A stretch of DNA of 23,941 nt from CAYVUI01 sp964454745 (GCA_964454745.1 CAYVUI010000073.1:1-23941), one strand, 5' to 3'. Shown: positions 13,755-21,692, counted from the first letter of the stretch. A program made the numbers and translations. Notes: generated by a model not told the origin, from the letters alone.

Positions 13755-16643
13755 TTATACCAGCATCGAGGATACCGAATTTTTCCGCTCCCACGCCGAT
13801 TCGAGCAATCCAGGCACGTCAATAATTAGGCTCACACGCCCGTCACCCATGATCGCACCGCCGGAAATCCCGCGAACCCTGCCGATACCGGCACCCAGGC
13901 TCTTGATGACCACCTGCTGCTGGCCAAGAAGTTCATCGACAACCAAAGAGCCCTTCTTGCCGTCCTCTTCCACAACCACCAGTGACGATTCATGCGGAAG
14001 CTCGCTGTCCGGGTCAACTCCAAAGAGCTTATACAGCCGAACCATCGGCACAAGCGTTCCCTGGACCATCGCCATCTCGCCCTTGCCGGCCACCGTCGAA
14101 ATCTGCGATTCCGTCGGACGGATGCAGCACTCAATCGAAACGATCGGGATAATATAACGCTGTGTACCGATCCGAACGATCTGGCCGTCGATGATCGCCA
14201 TCGTCAACGGCAGGCGAATCGTAAAGGTCGTTCCCTTGCCAAGCTCCGACTGGATCTCGATCTTGCCGCGAAGCGATTCGATATTCTTTTTCACAACATC
14301 CATTCCGACACCACGACCGGAAATATCCGTCACCTTCTCCGCGGTCGAAAACCCGGCATGGAAAATCAGTTTATAAATTTCCTGGTCCGTCAGGTCGCTT
14401 TGCTCCGTGATAATACCGTTGTTGATCGCCTTCTTGAGCAGCTTTTCCTTGTCAAGCCCCTTGCCGTCATCGATAATCTCGATCACGATATTCCCTGCCT
14501 GGTGGAAAGCGCGAAGTTTGACCACACCCGTAGCCGGCTTGCCGGCCGCGGCCCGATCCTCTGCGGATTCAATCCCGTGATCCACCGAGTTACGGATCAT
14601 ATGAACAAGCGGATCGGCGATCTGATCGACAACAATGCGATCGAGTTCCGTATCTTCACCCTCGGTATGGAAATCCACCTTCTTGCCGGATTTTTGAGAC
14701 AAGTCACGAACCAGCCGGGCCATCTTCTGGAAGACACCCTGGATCGGAACCATACGCATCATCATCGACAATTCCTGCAGTTCGCGAACAATCTTGCTCT
14801 GATGGTTGATCTTCGCCGTCAGTCCGTGATCCTGGGAGATATCCGTACTCTGAATCCCCTGGGCCACCATCGACTGGGCAATCACCAGCTCACCGACCAT
14901 ATTGACAAGGCTGTCAAGCCGCTGTGTACTGACCTTGATTTTTTCATCCGAAACCGCCTGCTTTTTCCCCGCAGGTGCATTCCCGGCAGGCTTGGCCGCT
15001 GGCTTGGTCTCCGCCGCCGGCTTGGCAGCCGGGGTTGGTTTCGCTTCCGCCGCTTTGGCCGCCGGCTTGGGCGGTTCATCAGTTTTTTCGGCTTTTGCAG
15101 GTGCGCTCTCGGTTTTTATCGGCTCGGGTTTTGCCTCGGGCTCTGCCTGCGATTTGGGTTCTTCCTCTTGTACTGATTTTGTCTCAACCGCCTCCGGCGT
15201 AACGGTTTGCGTCTCAGGCTCCTCGACGGGGGCCGGTTCTTCCGCTGCCGCCTGCTCGGGCTGCGGAACTTCTTTATTCTCGGCTTGCTGTGCCGGGGCC
15301 GTCTCTTCTACGCTTGCTTGCGGCTCTGATTTTGCCGGCTGTGCCTCGGCGGGGGCACTTTCCTGCGCCTCACCCTCGGCTGCGGCTTTGAGTTTCACCA
15401 GCAATGCGCCAAGATCAGGATTATGCACGACAACCCCATTGCCCTCAGCCGCCTTTTGCAGGGCACCCATCATCACCTTGAGCAGATCGACCGACTCAAA
15501 AATGACGTCCATATTCGTACCGACAAGCTGAATCTCACCCTTACGGCCGAGATCAAGCAGGTTCTCCGCAGAATGAGCCAGCGAACCGATATCCAACAGG
15601 TTCAAAAAGCCCGCCATCCCTTTTACGGTATGAAAGGCCCTGAAAATCCGGTTGATCGCTTCACTGTCGTCCGGGGCCGACTCGACCTCGAGCAGCCCGG
15701 CTTCCGCGTTTTCAATATGTTCCGCCGCCTCGGTGATAAAATCCATCACCAAAGGCAGGTCATCTTCATCGAGTTCGGTATCTTGACACTCTTCTTCGCT
15801 TTGCTCCGCCGTCTCGCCCTGGACCGTTTCCTGCCCTTCAGGCTCCGCTTCAACAACCGCCTCCGGCTGCTCTTTCGCCTCGGGCTCGGCCGGTTTCTCC
15901 TCTTTGGCCTCTGTCTGCGGTGGGTCCTGGCTTTCAACCGCTGCCTGCGGCTCGGTCTGCGTTTCTTCCGCTGCGTCGGGTGCAGGGAGCGATTCTTCTA
16001 CCGTAACATCCTCAACCTTGGCCTCGGTTTCGGGTTCGGGCTCCGGCTGTGTCTCAACGACAGTTTCCTCCTCGGCGGTTGTCTCTTGAGCGGTTTCTAT
16101 CGGGGTTTTCGGGGTGTCAATCTTATCGGACGTTTGAGTCTCGACCGCAGAATCCTCTGTCTGGGCCGGTTCGTTTTGCTTGGGCTCCTCAACCTCGGAA
16201 GATTCCGTCGTAATCACCATCTCCGATTCAGCAAGCTGCTCGGGGGTAGGTTCCTCTGGTTCTGCCTCGGCAGGTTTGCTTTCAGTTGGAGTGGCCTGAG
16301 TTTCGACGGATGGAGCTGAATCAGAATCCGAAACCACACCCTGAATCTGCATGGCCAGGTCGTGGATCGTGTCGACCGTTTTGCAGACCGCATCCAGTGA
16401 TTCACTGCTGCCTTCGAGATTGGCTTTGAGCATTGTCTCGACCAGGCTGCATGCCGTTTGAGCGGCATCCGCGGTCTGGTCTTTCACCTGCTTGTCGAGC
16501 GGTTCGAGCGCATCGACTTCACGGACAATTTCCGCCAGGATCTCATGAAGAGATTCCATCTCAGACATGTCCGATGTCTTTGCGGCCCGGGCACTTTGTG
16601 CTGCCCGATCAACAAGATCAATAAATTTCAGTTCATTACTCAT
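13755..16643 (-). CDS. cheA: CheA chemotaxis histidine kinase with long acidic linkers
   Basis: CheA phosphorylates CheY and CheB in response to receptors. At 962 residues it is much longer than the usual 650-700. Order: a helical N-terminal region (about 1-105) of unknown kind, an acidic Glu/Pro/Thr-rich linker (106-290), the Hpt (P1) domain with phospho-His H338 (FRAFHTVKG), a second Glu/Ala/Pro/Lys linker (about 424-565), the P3 dimerisation helices (VSTQRLDSLVNMVGELV), the P4 kinase with N-box HMIRNSVDHG (681-690), DDGKG (725-729) and GRGVGMD (776-782), and the P5 CheW-like domain to the end. No CheY-binding P2 domain is evident. It lies 218 bases after fliS1, behind a terminator, so it probably has its own promoter. 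The ATG has only a weak ribosome-binding site. Confidence 0.95.
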   Translation of the reverse strand: MSNELKFIDLVDRAAQSARAAKTSDMSEMESLHEILAEIVREVDALEPLDKQVKDQTADAAQTACSLVETMLKANLEGSSESLDAVCKTVDTIHDLAMQIQGVVSDSDSAPSVETQATPTESKPAEAEPEEPTPEQLAESEMVITTESSEVEEPKQNEPAQTEDSAVETQTSDKIDTPKTPIETAQETTAEEETVVETQPEPEPETEAKVEDVTVEESLPAPDAAEETQTEPQAAVESQDPPQTEAKEEKPAEPEAKEQPEAVVEAEPEGQETVQGETAEQSEEECQDTELDEDDLPLVMDFITEAAEHIENAEAGLLEVESAPDDSEAINRIFRAFHTVKGMAGFLNLLDIGSLAHSAENLLDLGRKGEIQLVGTNMDVIFESVDLLKVMMGALQKAAEGNGVVVHNPDLGALLVKLKAAAEGEAQESAPAEAQPAKSEPQASVEETAPAQQAENKEVPQPEQAAAEEPAPVEEPETQTVTPEAVETKSVQEEEPKSQAEPEAKPEPIKTESAPAKAEKTDEPPKPAAKAAEAKPTPAAKPAAETKPAAKPAGNAPAGKKQAVSDEKIKVSTQRLDSLVNMVGELVIAQSMVAQGIQSTDISQDHGLTAKINHQSKIVRELQELSMMMRMVPIQGVFQKMARLVRDLSQKSGKKVDFHTEGEDTELDRIVVDQIADPLVHMIRNSVDHGIESAEDRAAAGKPATGVVKLRAFHQAGNIVIEIIDDGKGLDKEKLLKKAINNGIITEQSDLTDQEIYKLIFHAGFSTAEKVTDISGRGVGMDVVKKNIESLRGKIEIQSELGKGTTFTIRLPLTMAIIDGQIVRIGTQRYIIPIVSIECCIRPTESQISTVAGKGEMAMVQGTLVPMVRLYKLFGVDPDSELPHESSLVVVEEDGKKGSLVVDELLGQQQVVIKSLGAGIGRVRGISGGAIMGDGRVSLIIDVPGLLESAWERKNSVSSMLV

Positions 16644-16803
16644 ACGCGTTTTTGATCCCGTTTTACCCCTGAAAAACGTTTTGGAAAACGGATCAACTCC
16701 AAAACATATACTTTGTATCTTCGGTCAGTATGGAGGGGGGATTAAGACGAAAATGTCGCTGCGTAAAGTTTTTTCATCGAATGAGCGGAATATTCACGTA
16801 CAT

Positions 16804-16834
16804 AAAAAAAGCCCTCTGCCAAGTACAGAGGGCT
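16804..16834 (-). terminator. Terminator after fliS1
   Basis: On the minus strand a 9-pair stem (AGCCCTCTG/CAGAGGGCT, plus-strand arms 16810-16818 and 16826-16834) with a 7-base loop is followed by a run of seven T. It lies 28 bases past the fliS1 stop and separates the flagellin 1 unit from cheA. Confidence 0.88.
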
Positions 16835-16861
16835 CTAAGTCACAATGCTTTTCCACTCACA

Positions 16862-17221
16862 TCATGTGGTAATTGCTTTCCATCCCTGGTTCAGTTCTTC
16901 AAGGAGTTTGATTACATCCTGAACCAACTTCGGGTCACATTTAAAGTTGGCCTGTGCCAGGTGTCGTATCATAAAATTGTACAAAGATCGTAAATTATCA
17001 GAGATCTCACCGCCTTCTTCCATGTTTAAGGTGGTGTTCAGCTCATATAAAATATCCTGAGCCTTGTTGATCAATTTCCCCTTGGCCTCGTAATTCTTCC
17101 GCTCCATCTCAACGACGGCCTGCTTGAGAAAGCGAATCGCTCCTTCATAGAGCATGACAACAAGCTTTCCCTTGTTCTGTGTAGTGATCGACGTTTCTTT
17201 GTAAACGCTGACTCCGTTCAT
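16862..17221 (-). CDS. fliS: FliS flagellin export chaperone, copy 1
   Basis: FliS binds the C-terminus of flagellin in the cytoplasm, prevents early polymerisation and hands it to the export gate. The 119-residue, all-helical protein has the family pattern: an N-terminal Y-x4-I-T segment (YKETSITTQ), LVVMLYEGAIRFL, KLINKAQDILYELNTTL and SLYNFMIRHL. AAGGAAAG precedes the ATG. It follows flagellin 1 after 118 bases that contain an internal hairpin. It is clearly diverged from the second FliS at 18496, so each copy may serve its adjacent flagellin (inference). Confidence 0.93.
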   Translation of the reverse strand: MNGVSVYKETSITTQNKGKLVVMLYEGAIRFLKQAVVEMERKNYEAKGKLINKAQDILYELNTTLNMEEGGEISDNLRSLYNFMIRHLAQANFKCDPKLVQDVIKLLEELNQGWKAITT

Positions 17222-17290
17222 ACCATCTTTCCTTAATTGACTCTACACAGTGTATCGGACAACATCCGTTGTTGCCAACACATTTTTAAA

Positions 17291-17319
17291 ACAAGAGGGA
17301 GAGGGGGAAACTCTCCCTC
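17291..17319 (-). terminator. Hairpin between flagellin 1 and fliS1 (partial terminator)
   Basis: The arms GAGGGAGAG (17295-17303) and CTCTCCCTC (17311-17319) form nine pairs with a 7-base loop. On the minus strand the stem is followed by TTGTTTTAAAAA, a weak T-run. It could act as an attenuator giving far more flagellin than chaperone mRNA, or as a 3' stabiliser. That role is inference. Confidence 0.65.
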
Positions 17320-17339
17320 ATTTATTCAGATTCCTGTGC

Positions 17340-18185
17340 TTATCGCAGCAGGCTCATTGCCATCTGCGGCATGCCGTTGGCCTGCGACAGCATGGATACA
17401 CCGGCCTGAGACAATACCTGGTTACGGGTCATCTCGGCCATTTCGGTCGCGACGTCCACGTCAGATACACGAGACTCGGAAGCCATCATGTTCTCAGCGG
17501 TGATATTCAATACGCTGTTCGTGCTTTCCAGCCGGTTCATCATGTAACCAAAGCTGGCACGGGCACTGTCCTTAGTCTCGATCGCAGTACCTACCGCGGT
17601 CATCGCGGACTGGGCTGCACTTGCGGTCGAAAGGTTGATACCGCTGGCACTGTCAATACCCAGCGTGGCCGAACGTACATCCACCCGGTTGACAGCGATG
17701 GAGGAGTTGTTTCCGGACTGATCCTGTCCAAAGTGAATCGTAACACTGGCCGTCGCACCGCCGGCACTGCCCTGGAGCATCTTAACACTGTTAAATTCTG
17801 TTTTTTCGGCGATACGGGTGATTTCATCCGCCATCTGCTTGAACTCATTATTCATAATGGTTCGCTGCTTGGTGGAATACGAACCCGTTGAAGCCTGCTC
17901 TGCGAGTTCTTTCATACGAATCAGGGCTTCATCGATGGTGGCCATCGCACCTTCAAAGGTCTGAAGCATGCTGATACCGTCCTGGGCATTACGAGAACCC
18001 TGCTTGAGAACGGCGATATCCGCACGCATCAATTCACGAACCGCCAGGCCCGCTGCGTCATCCTTTGCCGTGTTGATACGCAGACCTGAAGAAAGGCGTT
18101 CGACGGATTTAGCCAAAGAGTCGTAGCTCTGGCCAAGGTGTCTTGCGGCATTTTCTGCCATAATGTTATTCTTGATTGCTAACAT
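17340..18185 (-). CDS. Flagellin, copy 1
   Basis: This is a filament subunit of 281 residues. The N-terminal D0/D1 region (about 1-140) includes the family stretch SVERLSSGLRINTAKDDAAGLAV and NAQDGISMLQTFEGA. The C-terminal D1/D0 region (about 205-281) includes the SRVSDVDVATEMAEMTR stretch and ends MAMSLLR. The middle is short (about 65 residues), so the surface-exposed D2/D3 domains are absent. AAGGAG precedes the ATG at normal distance, and a sigma-28-type promoter lies about 110-135 bases upstream. It is close to flagellin 3 and more distant from flagellin 2. Confidence 0.96.
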   Translation of the reverse strand: MLAIKNNIMAENAARHLGQSYDSLAKSVERLSSGLRINTAKDDAAGLAVRELMRADIAVLKQGSRNAQDGISMLQTFEGAMATIDEALIRMKELAEQASTGSYSTKQRTIMNNEFKQMADEITRIAEKTEFNSVKMLQGSAGGATASVTIHFGQDQSGNNSSIAVNRVDVRSATLGIDSASGINLSTASAAQSAMTAVGTAIETKDSARASFGYMMNRLESTNSVLNITAENMMASESRVSDVDVATEMAEMTRNQVLSQAGVSMLSQANGMPQMAMSLLR

Positions 18186-18257
18186 GTCTCAAACTCCTTA
18201 CACTGAATTAAGAAATTGCCCCTGTCAGGACCCATTCAATTTTTAAAATACACAACT

Positions 18258-18282
18258 AAGACTCGGGTAAATTACCCGTCTT
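18258..18282 (-). promoter_or_regulatory. Stem-loop in the flagellin 1 leader
   Basis: Between the predicted sigma-28 start and the flagellin ATG lies an inverted repeat, AAGAC-(TC)-GGGT with ACCC-GTCTT, a stem with a two-base bulge around an AT-rich loop. It would form near the 5' end of the transcript and could stabilise the mRNA or regulate translation. I have no match to a known element. Confidence 0.4.
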
Positions 18283-18293
18283 AACACTCTCCA

Positions 18294-18320
18294 TTATCGA
18301 ACAGATAAAACAGGACTTGA
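18294..18320 (-). promoter_or_regulatory. Sigma-28-type promoter for flagellin 1
   Basis: Read on the minus strand, TCAAGTCC (18313-18320), an 11-base spacer and TTCGATAA (18294-18301) match the sigma-28 (FliA) layout TAAAGTTT-N11-GCCGATAA. The transcript would start about 100 bases before the ATG. Confidence 0.7.
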
Positions 18321-18349
18321 GATGATATTAGCAAAGGCACGACCTATAA

Positions 18350-18361
18350 CCATTTAGGCCC
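18350..18361 (-). promoter_or_regulatory. Shared element CCATTTAGGCCC upstream of the flagellin 1 promoter
   Basis: The 12-mer CCATTTAGG(C/A)CC occurs here and at 19970-19981 upstream of the flagellin 2 promoter. It starts 30 bases beyond the outer edge of the -35 box here and 41 beyond it there, a difference of one helical turn. A related CTATTTAGGTCC lies at 21437-21448. It may be an activator site or part of a duplicated upstream region. Confidence 0.4.
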
Positions 18362-18417
18362 GATAGTTTCCGATCGCAAGGCGGAAAGAAATGCAAAATT
18401 GAGAAAAAAAAATTTTC

Positions 18418-18461
18418 AAAAAAAAGGCCGATTTTTTCGTTCGACCGGAAAAATCAGCCTT
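18418..18461 (-). terminator. Terminator after fliS2
   Basis: On the minus strand, AAGGCTGATTTTTC pairs with GAAAAAATCGGCCTT (one G-U and a one-base bulge) and is followed by eight T. It lies about 35 bases after the fliS2 stop and ends the flagellin 2-fliS2 unit. Confidence 0.85.
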
Positions 18462-18495
18462 AATGGACTCAGTTTTTGGTGTTTTATCAGCAGTT

Positions 18496-18858
18496 TTACT
18501 TGTCAGCGATGGCCTTCCAGCCCTTGTTGAGCTCATTGAGAATGCCGATCACATCCTGAATCATCTGCGGGTCATTCTGGATGTTTGCGTCGCTAAGCCG
18601 CTGCCACGAAAAGTTATACAGCTTCCGCAGGTTCTGGGCGATCTGGCCGCCCGCGTCCATGTCCAGCACCGAATTCAGCTCAAAAACGATATCCTGCGCC
18701 TTGACAATATACTTGCCTTTGGCTTCAAAATCACCGTTTTCGATAGCGGCAACCGCATGTTTGAGAAACTTTACGGCTCCCTCGTACAGCATGACGATGA
18801 GCCTTCCTTGGCCTTGGGTTGTGATTGCGTTTTGTTCATAAAGGGCAGTGGGGGTCAT
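18496..18858 (-). CDS. fliS: FliS flagellin export chaperone, copy 2
   Basis: The 120-residue second FliS paralogue has the same helical pattern as copy 1: YEQNAITTQ, LIVMLYEGAVKFL, YIVKAQDIVFELNSVL, LRKLYNF and NELNKGWKAI. AAAGGAG sits ahead of the ATG. It lies 129 bases downstream of the divergent flagellin 2, with a strong hairpin in the gap, and ends at its own terminator. The pairing fla-fliS occurs twice in a row, consistent with tandem duplication and later divergence. Confidence 0.93.
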   Translation of the reverse strand: MTPTALYEQNAITTQGQGRLIVMLYEGAVKFLKHAVAAIENGDFEAKGKYIVKAQDIVFELNSVLDMDAGGQIAQNLRKLYNFSWQRLSDANIQNDPQMIQDVIGILNELNKGWKAIADK

Positions 18859-18936
18859 GGTTTCACTCCTTTGATTTGATCAAAATCCTTTTTGCATTCC
18901 TTTATAGTAAGGCCTACAGGCCCTGGTTCACCTGGC

Positions 18937-18967
18937 GGGACAGCCGTTCTGGCCTAACGGCTGCCCC
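18937..18967 (-). promoter_or_regulatory. Stem-loop between flagellin 2 and fliS2
   Basis: GGGACAGCCGTT (18937-18948) and AACGGCTGCCCC (18956-18967) form twelve pairs with one G-U around a 7-base loop. No T-run follows on the minus strand, so it is unlikely to terminate. It may protect the flagellin mRNA 3' end or mark a processing site (inference). Confidence 0.6.
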
Positions 18968-18987
18968 TGATTCTGGTAAGAAGTCTA

Positions 18988-19806
18988 TTACCCTCGCAGA
19001 AGCTGCAGGGCCATATTCGGCATATCATTTGCGTGTCCGAGCATCGCAACGCCCGCCTGCGACAGAACCTGCGTCCGCGTCAGGGCGGCCATTTCCGTCG
19101 CGACATCAACGTCCGATATTCGGGATTCCGCGGCCATCAGGTTCTCCGCCTGGATATTCAAAACCGAGGCCGTACTCTCGATACGGTTCATCCGGTATCC
19201 AAACGCCGCCCGGGCACTGTCCTTTGCCTCGATAATATCAGAAAGTGCCGTCATCGCGGAAACCGCGGCCGTTCCATCCGTTCCCGCAAGAGACAGGCTC
19301 CATAGCCCAAGAGCCGAAGCGGTCATATTTACCGAAGAAAGATCAATCGAAGAACCCATCCCGAAGTGGATTGTATTATTTTTACCCGCACTGTCGAGCA
19401 TTTTTACACTGTTAAACTGTGTCGTTTTAGCGATTCGGTCAATTTCCAGGGCCATCTGGTTGAACTCGTTGTTCATGATATTACGCTGTTTCGACGAATA
19501 CGTTCCCGTCGCCGCCTGCTCAGCCAGAGATATCATTCGAATCAACGCGTCATCGACCGCCGCCAGTGCACCTTCAAACGTCTGCAGCATACTCACCGCA
19601 TCCTGGGCATTTCGATTTCCCTGACGTATAACGGCGATATCCGCCCTCATCAGCTCGCGAACCGCCAGGCCCGCTGCGTCATCTTTGGAGGTATTAATAC
19701 GAAGCCCTGAGGAAAGCCGCTCCACAGATTGCGCCAGGGAATCGTAACTGTTTCCCAGGTGCCGGGCAGCGTTCTCAGCCATGATGTTATTTTTAATCGC
19801 TAACAT
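18988..19806 (-). CDS. Flagellin, copy 2 (shorter, divergent)
   Basis: The 272-residue flagellin has intact terminal domains: SVERLSSGLRINTSKDDAAGL near the N-terminus and SRISDVDVATEMAALTR near the C-terminus, ending MALQLLRG. The central part is 9-10 residues shorter than in the other two copies and differs throughout. It also has changes in otherwise constant segments, such as ADIAVIRQGNRNAQDAVSM, and an extra terminal Gly. AAGGAG precedes the start. It has the best sigma-28 promoter of the three and its own fliS. It may be a minor or region-specific filament subunit (inference). Confidence 0.95.
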   Translation of the reverse strand: MLAIKNNIMAENAARHLGNSYDSLAQSVERLSSGLRINTSKDDAAGLAVRELMRADIAVIRQGNRNAQDAVSMLQTFEGALAAVDDALIRMISLAEQAATGTYSSKQRNIMNNEFNQMALEIDRIAKTTQFNSVKMLDSAGKNNTIHFGMGSSIDLSSVNMTASALGLWSLSLAGTDGTAAVSAMTALSDIIEAKDSARAAFGYRMNRIESTASVLNIQAENLMAAESRISDVDVATEMAALTRTQVLSQAGVAMLGHANDMPNMALQLLRG

Positions 19807-19902
19807 ACTTGGTTCTCCTTACCAATTTCCTTACTGCAAAAGCCAGACCAGATTTCAAAAGTGCCCGATAAAAACCGTTGTTTTCATCGTCTTCGTTTTT
19901 TA

Positions 19903-19929
19903 TTATCGGAACTAAGCTATAGGACTTTA
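19903..19929 (-). promoter_or_regulatory. Sigma-28 promoter for flagellin 2
   Basis: On the minus strand, TAAAGTCC (19922-19929), an 11-base spacer and TCCGATAA (19903-19910) match the sigma-28 consensus in all the strongly conserved positions. The start would lie about 90 bases before the ATG. Confidence 0.82.
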
Positions 19930-19969
19930 GAGCGTTTTTTTATTTTTTTCAGAAAGTCAGATAATATCT

Positions 19970-19981
19970 CCATTTAGGACC
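19970..19981 (-). promoter_or_regulatory. Shared element CCATTTAGGACC upstream of the flagellin 2 promoter
   Basis: This is the second copy of the 12-mer found at 18350-18361. It begins 41 bases beyond the -35 box on the outer side. Orphan TTATCGGA words lie nearby at 19996-20003 and 20080-20087, but neither has a -35 partner. Confidence 0.4.
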
Positions 19982-20129
19982 ATTTTGCCCCATGATTATC
20001 GGAAGTTTTTCGCCCCTCCAACCCCCACTTTCTCCCAGTGAATGTCGTGCATTTTCGCAGCGAGGCACAAAGACTGTTATTATCGGACCTTCATATTGCA
20101 AAAAAAATCGCCCTCCTCACGAAGCGCGT

Positions 20130-20158
20130 AAAAAAAGGCCGCCCGTTTCAGGCGGCCT
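20130..20158 (-). terminator. Terminator after flagellin 3
   Basis: On the minus strand, AGGCCGCC-TGAAACG-GGCGGCCT is followed by about seven T. It lies 32 bases past the flagellin 3 stop, making flagellin 3 a single-gene unit without an adjacent fliS. Confidence 0.88.
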
Positions 20159-20189
20159 GGGATATCTAATATACAAATCGGGTCGGGAT

Positions 20190-21038
20190 TTACCGGAGAA
20201 GCTGCATTGCCATCTGCGGCATTCCATTGGCTTGCGAGAGCATTGAGACACCGGCCTGGGCAAGGACCTGGTTCCTCGTCATGGTTGCCACTTCAGTCGC
20301 CACATCGACATCGGACACACGAGACTCAGAAGCCATCATATTCTCAGCCGTAATATCCAAAACCGTTCGGGTACTTTCCAGGCGGTTCATCATATAACCG
20401 AACATCGCCCGGGCACTGTCCTTGGATTCAATCGCACTGGCGATGGTCGTCAACGCCGATCGGGCCGCCGTCGCACTAAGGAGATTCGTTCCGCTGGCAC
20501 TGTCAACATTCAGAGCCGAGGCCCTCACATCGACCGTACCAATCGAAATCTGGGAGTTATTTCCGGACTTATCCTGTCCGAAGTGAACCACCACTTCTGT
20601 TCCCACCGAGCCGGTCGCTGAACCCTGGAGCAGCTTAACGGTATTGAACTCCGTTTTCGTCGCAATACGGGTGATTTCGTCAGCCATCTGCTTGAATTCG
20701 TTGTTCATAATGTTTCGCTGTTTATCGGAATAGGACCCCGTCGCCGCCTGTTCCGAAAGCTCTTTCATACGTATGAGTGCCTCGTCGATCGCGGCCATTG
20801 CACCTTCAAAGGTCTGAAGCATGCTGATACCGTCCTGGGCGTTTCGAGAGCCCTGCTTTAGCACCGCGATGTCCGCTCGCATCAATTCGCGAACCGCCAG
20901 GCCTGCCGCGTCATCCTTGGCCGTATTAATACGCAAGCCTGAGGACAAACGCTCGACGGACTTGGCAAGGGCATCGTAACTCTTGCCCAAATGCCTTGCC
21001 GCATTTTCCGACATAATGTTATTCTTGATAGCTAACAT
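20190..21038 (-). CDS. Flagellin, copy 3
   Basis: The 282-residue flagellin is the closest relative of copy 1, with the same SVERLSSGLRINTAKDDAAGLAV and GSRNAQDGISMLQTFEGAMA blocks and a C-terminus ending MAMQLLR. The middle (about 142-205) differs mostly in small residues. It has AAGGAG before the ATG. It is monocistronic, with its own terminator. The probable sigma-28 promoter lies unusually far upstream (21221-21247), behind a leader of about 175 bases. Confidence 0.96.
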   Translation of the reverse strand: MLAIKNNIMSENAARHLGKSYDALAKSVERLSSGLRINTAKDDAAGLAVRELMRADIAVLKQGSRNAQDGISMLQTFEGAMAAIDEALIRMKELSEQAATGSYSDKQRNIMNNEFKQMADEITRIATKTEFNTVKLLQGSATGSVGTEVVVHFGQDKSGNNSQISIGTVDVRASALNVDSASGTNLLSATAARSALTTIASAIESKDSARAMFGYMMNRLESTRTVLDITAENMMASESRVSDVDVATEVATMTRNQVLAQAGVSMLSQANGMPQMAMQLLR

Positions 21039-21220
21039 AATTCATATCTCCTTACAATGTTCTGACCGACATCGCTGTCGTAAGACCACCTGACCCGATG
21101 ATCAACGTAACACCATTTGCGATATATAGGACTTTAGTAACGTCTGATATTCTCAAAGATCTTTTCGCGGTTTTCCGCTTGTCAAATAAAATTGTCTCAC
21201 TTTCCCGCTTATAACCTGTA

Positions 21221-21247
21221 TTATCGGGTTCGTCTTGGCACACTTAA
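21221..21247 (-). promoter_or_regulatory. Probable sigma-28 promoter for flagellin 3
   Basis: On the minus strand, TTAAGTGT (21240-21247), an 11-base spacer and CCCGATAA (21221-21228) fit the sigma-28 layout with exact spacing and a weaker -35. A perfect -35 word TAAAGTCC closer to the gene (21129-21136) has no -10 partner, since AATGGTGT lies at that position. Confidence 0.6.
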
Positions 21248-21378
21248 GGACTTTGTCACCCGAATTTGCGCCCGATAAGCTTTTCCAACGACCTATAAAC
21301 ACAAATTCCGCCCTATAATATCCAGTACAAAATCCACGTCCCATAATAGCCAGCACCCGCCGGGCCCAATCCCTTTAT

Positions 21379-21434
21379 TTATCGGACAATTCCCCGTTAT
21401 CGGACCTTGAAAACGTTATCGGGCCTTCCGATAA
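21379..21434 (-). repeat. Phased TTATCGG repeats
   Basis: TTATCGG occurs at 21379, 21397 and 21416, spaced 18 and 19 bases, then CCGATAA in opposite orientation at 21428-21434. The last two form a perfect inverted repeat TTATCGG-N5-CCGATAA (21416-21434). The spacing nearly equals the distance between the two boxes of a sigma-28 promoter. Confidence 0.6.
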
Positions 21435-21692
21435 TTCTATTTAGGTCCTAAAAAAAATTTTTATCCGGACCCCTTTTTTTTACTGGACCTTCTTTTTGGG
21501 CCCAATCTCACCACCCGACCTGATGAAATCCAGCCTCCAATTCGCCCAAAGTGCCTTCCTTTTAGGTAAAAACCACCGCCCTGCCCATAATACGGACCCA
21601 ATAACTCCTTAAAACCGGATACCAAAAGATTAAACACAGCCGCCCTGCCGGTCGATAAACAGGTAGAACACAGCTTTATAAGGATACAAGAC

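Larger units (their letters stand above)
21039..21692. other. Long intergenic region rich in flagellar promoter words
   Basis: About 650 bases hold no credible gene. TTATCGG or its complement CCGATAA appears at 21221, 21274, 21379, 21397, 21416 and 21428. GGACTTTA, the complement of the sigma-28 -35 word, is at 21129-21136, and several GGACC words occur between 21401 and 21600. It looks like a region of repeated or decayed promoter modules. Confidence 0.5.

Noticed and set aside
15000..16300. Long open frames on the plus strand opposite cheA
   Set aside because: They mirror the repetitive Glu/Ala/Pro linker codons of cheA, have no ribosome-binding sites and show no recognisable protein features.
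21153..21356. Minus-strand ORF beginning MLAIMGRGF, similar to the flagellin start MLAIKNNIM
   Set aside because: It starts with GTG, has no good ribosome-binding site, loses all flagellin similarity after four residues and overlaps promoter words. Probably chance, at most a relic.
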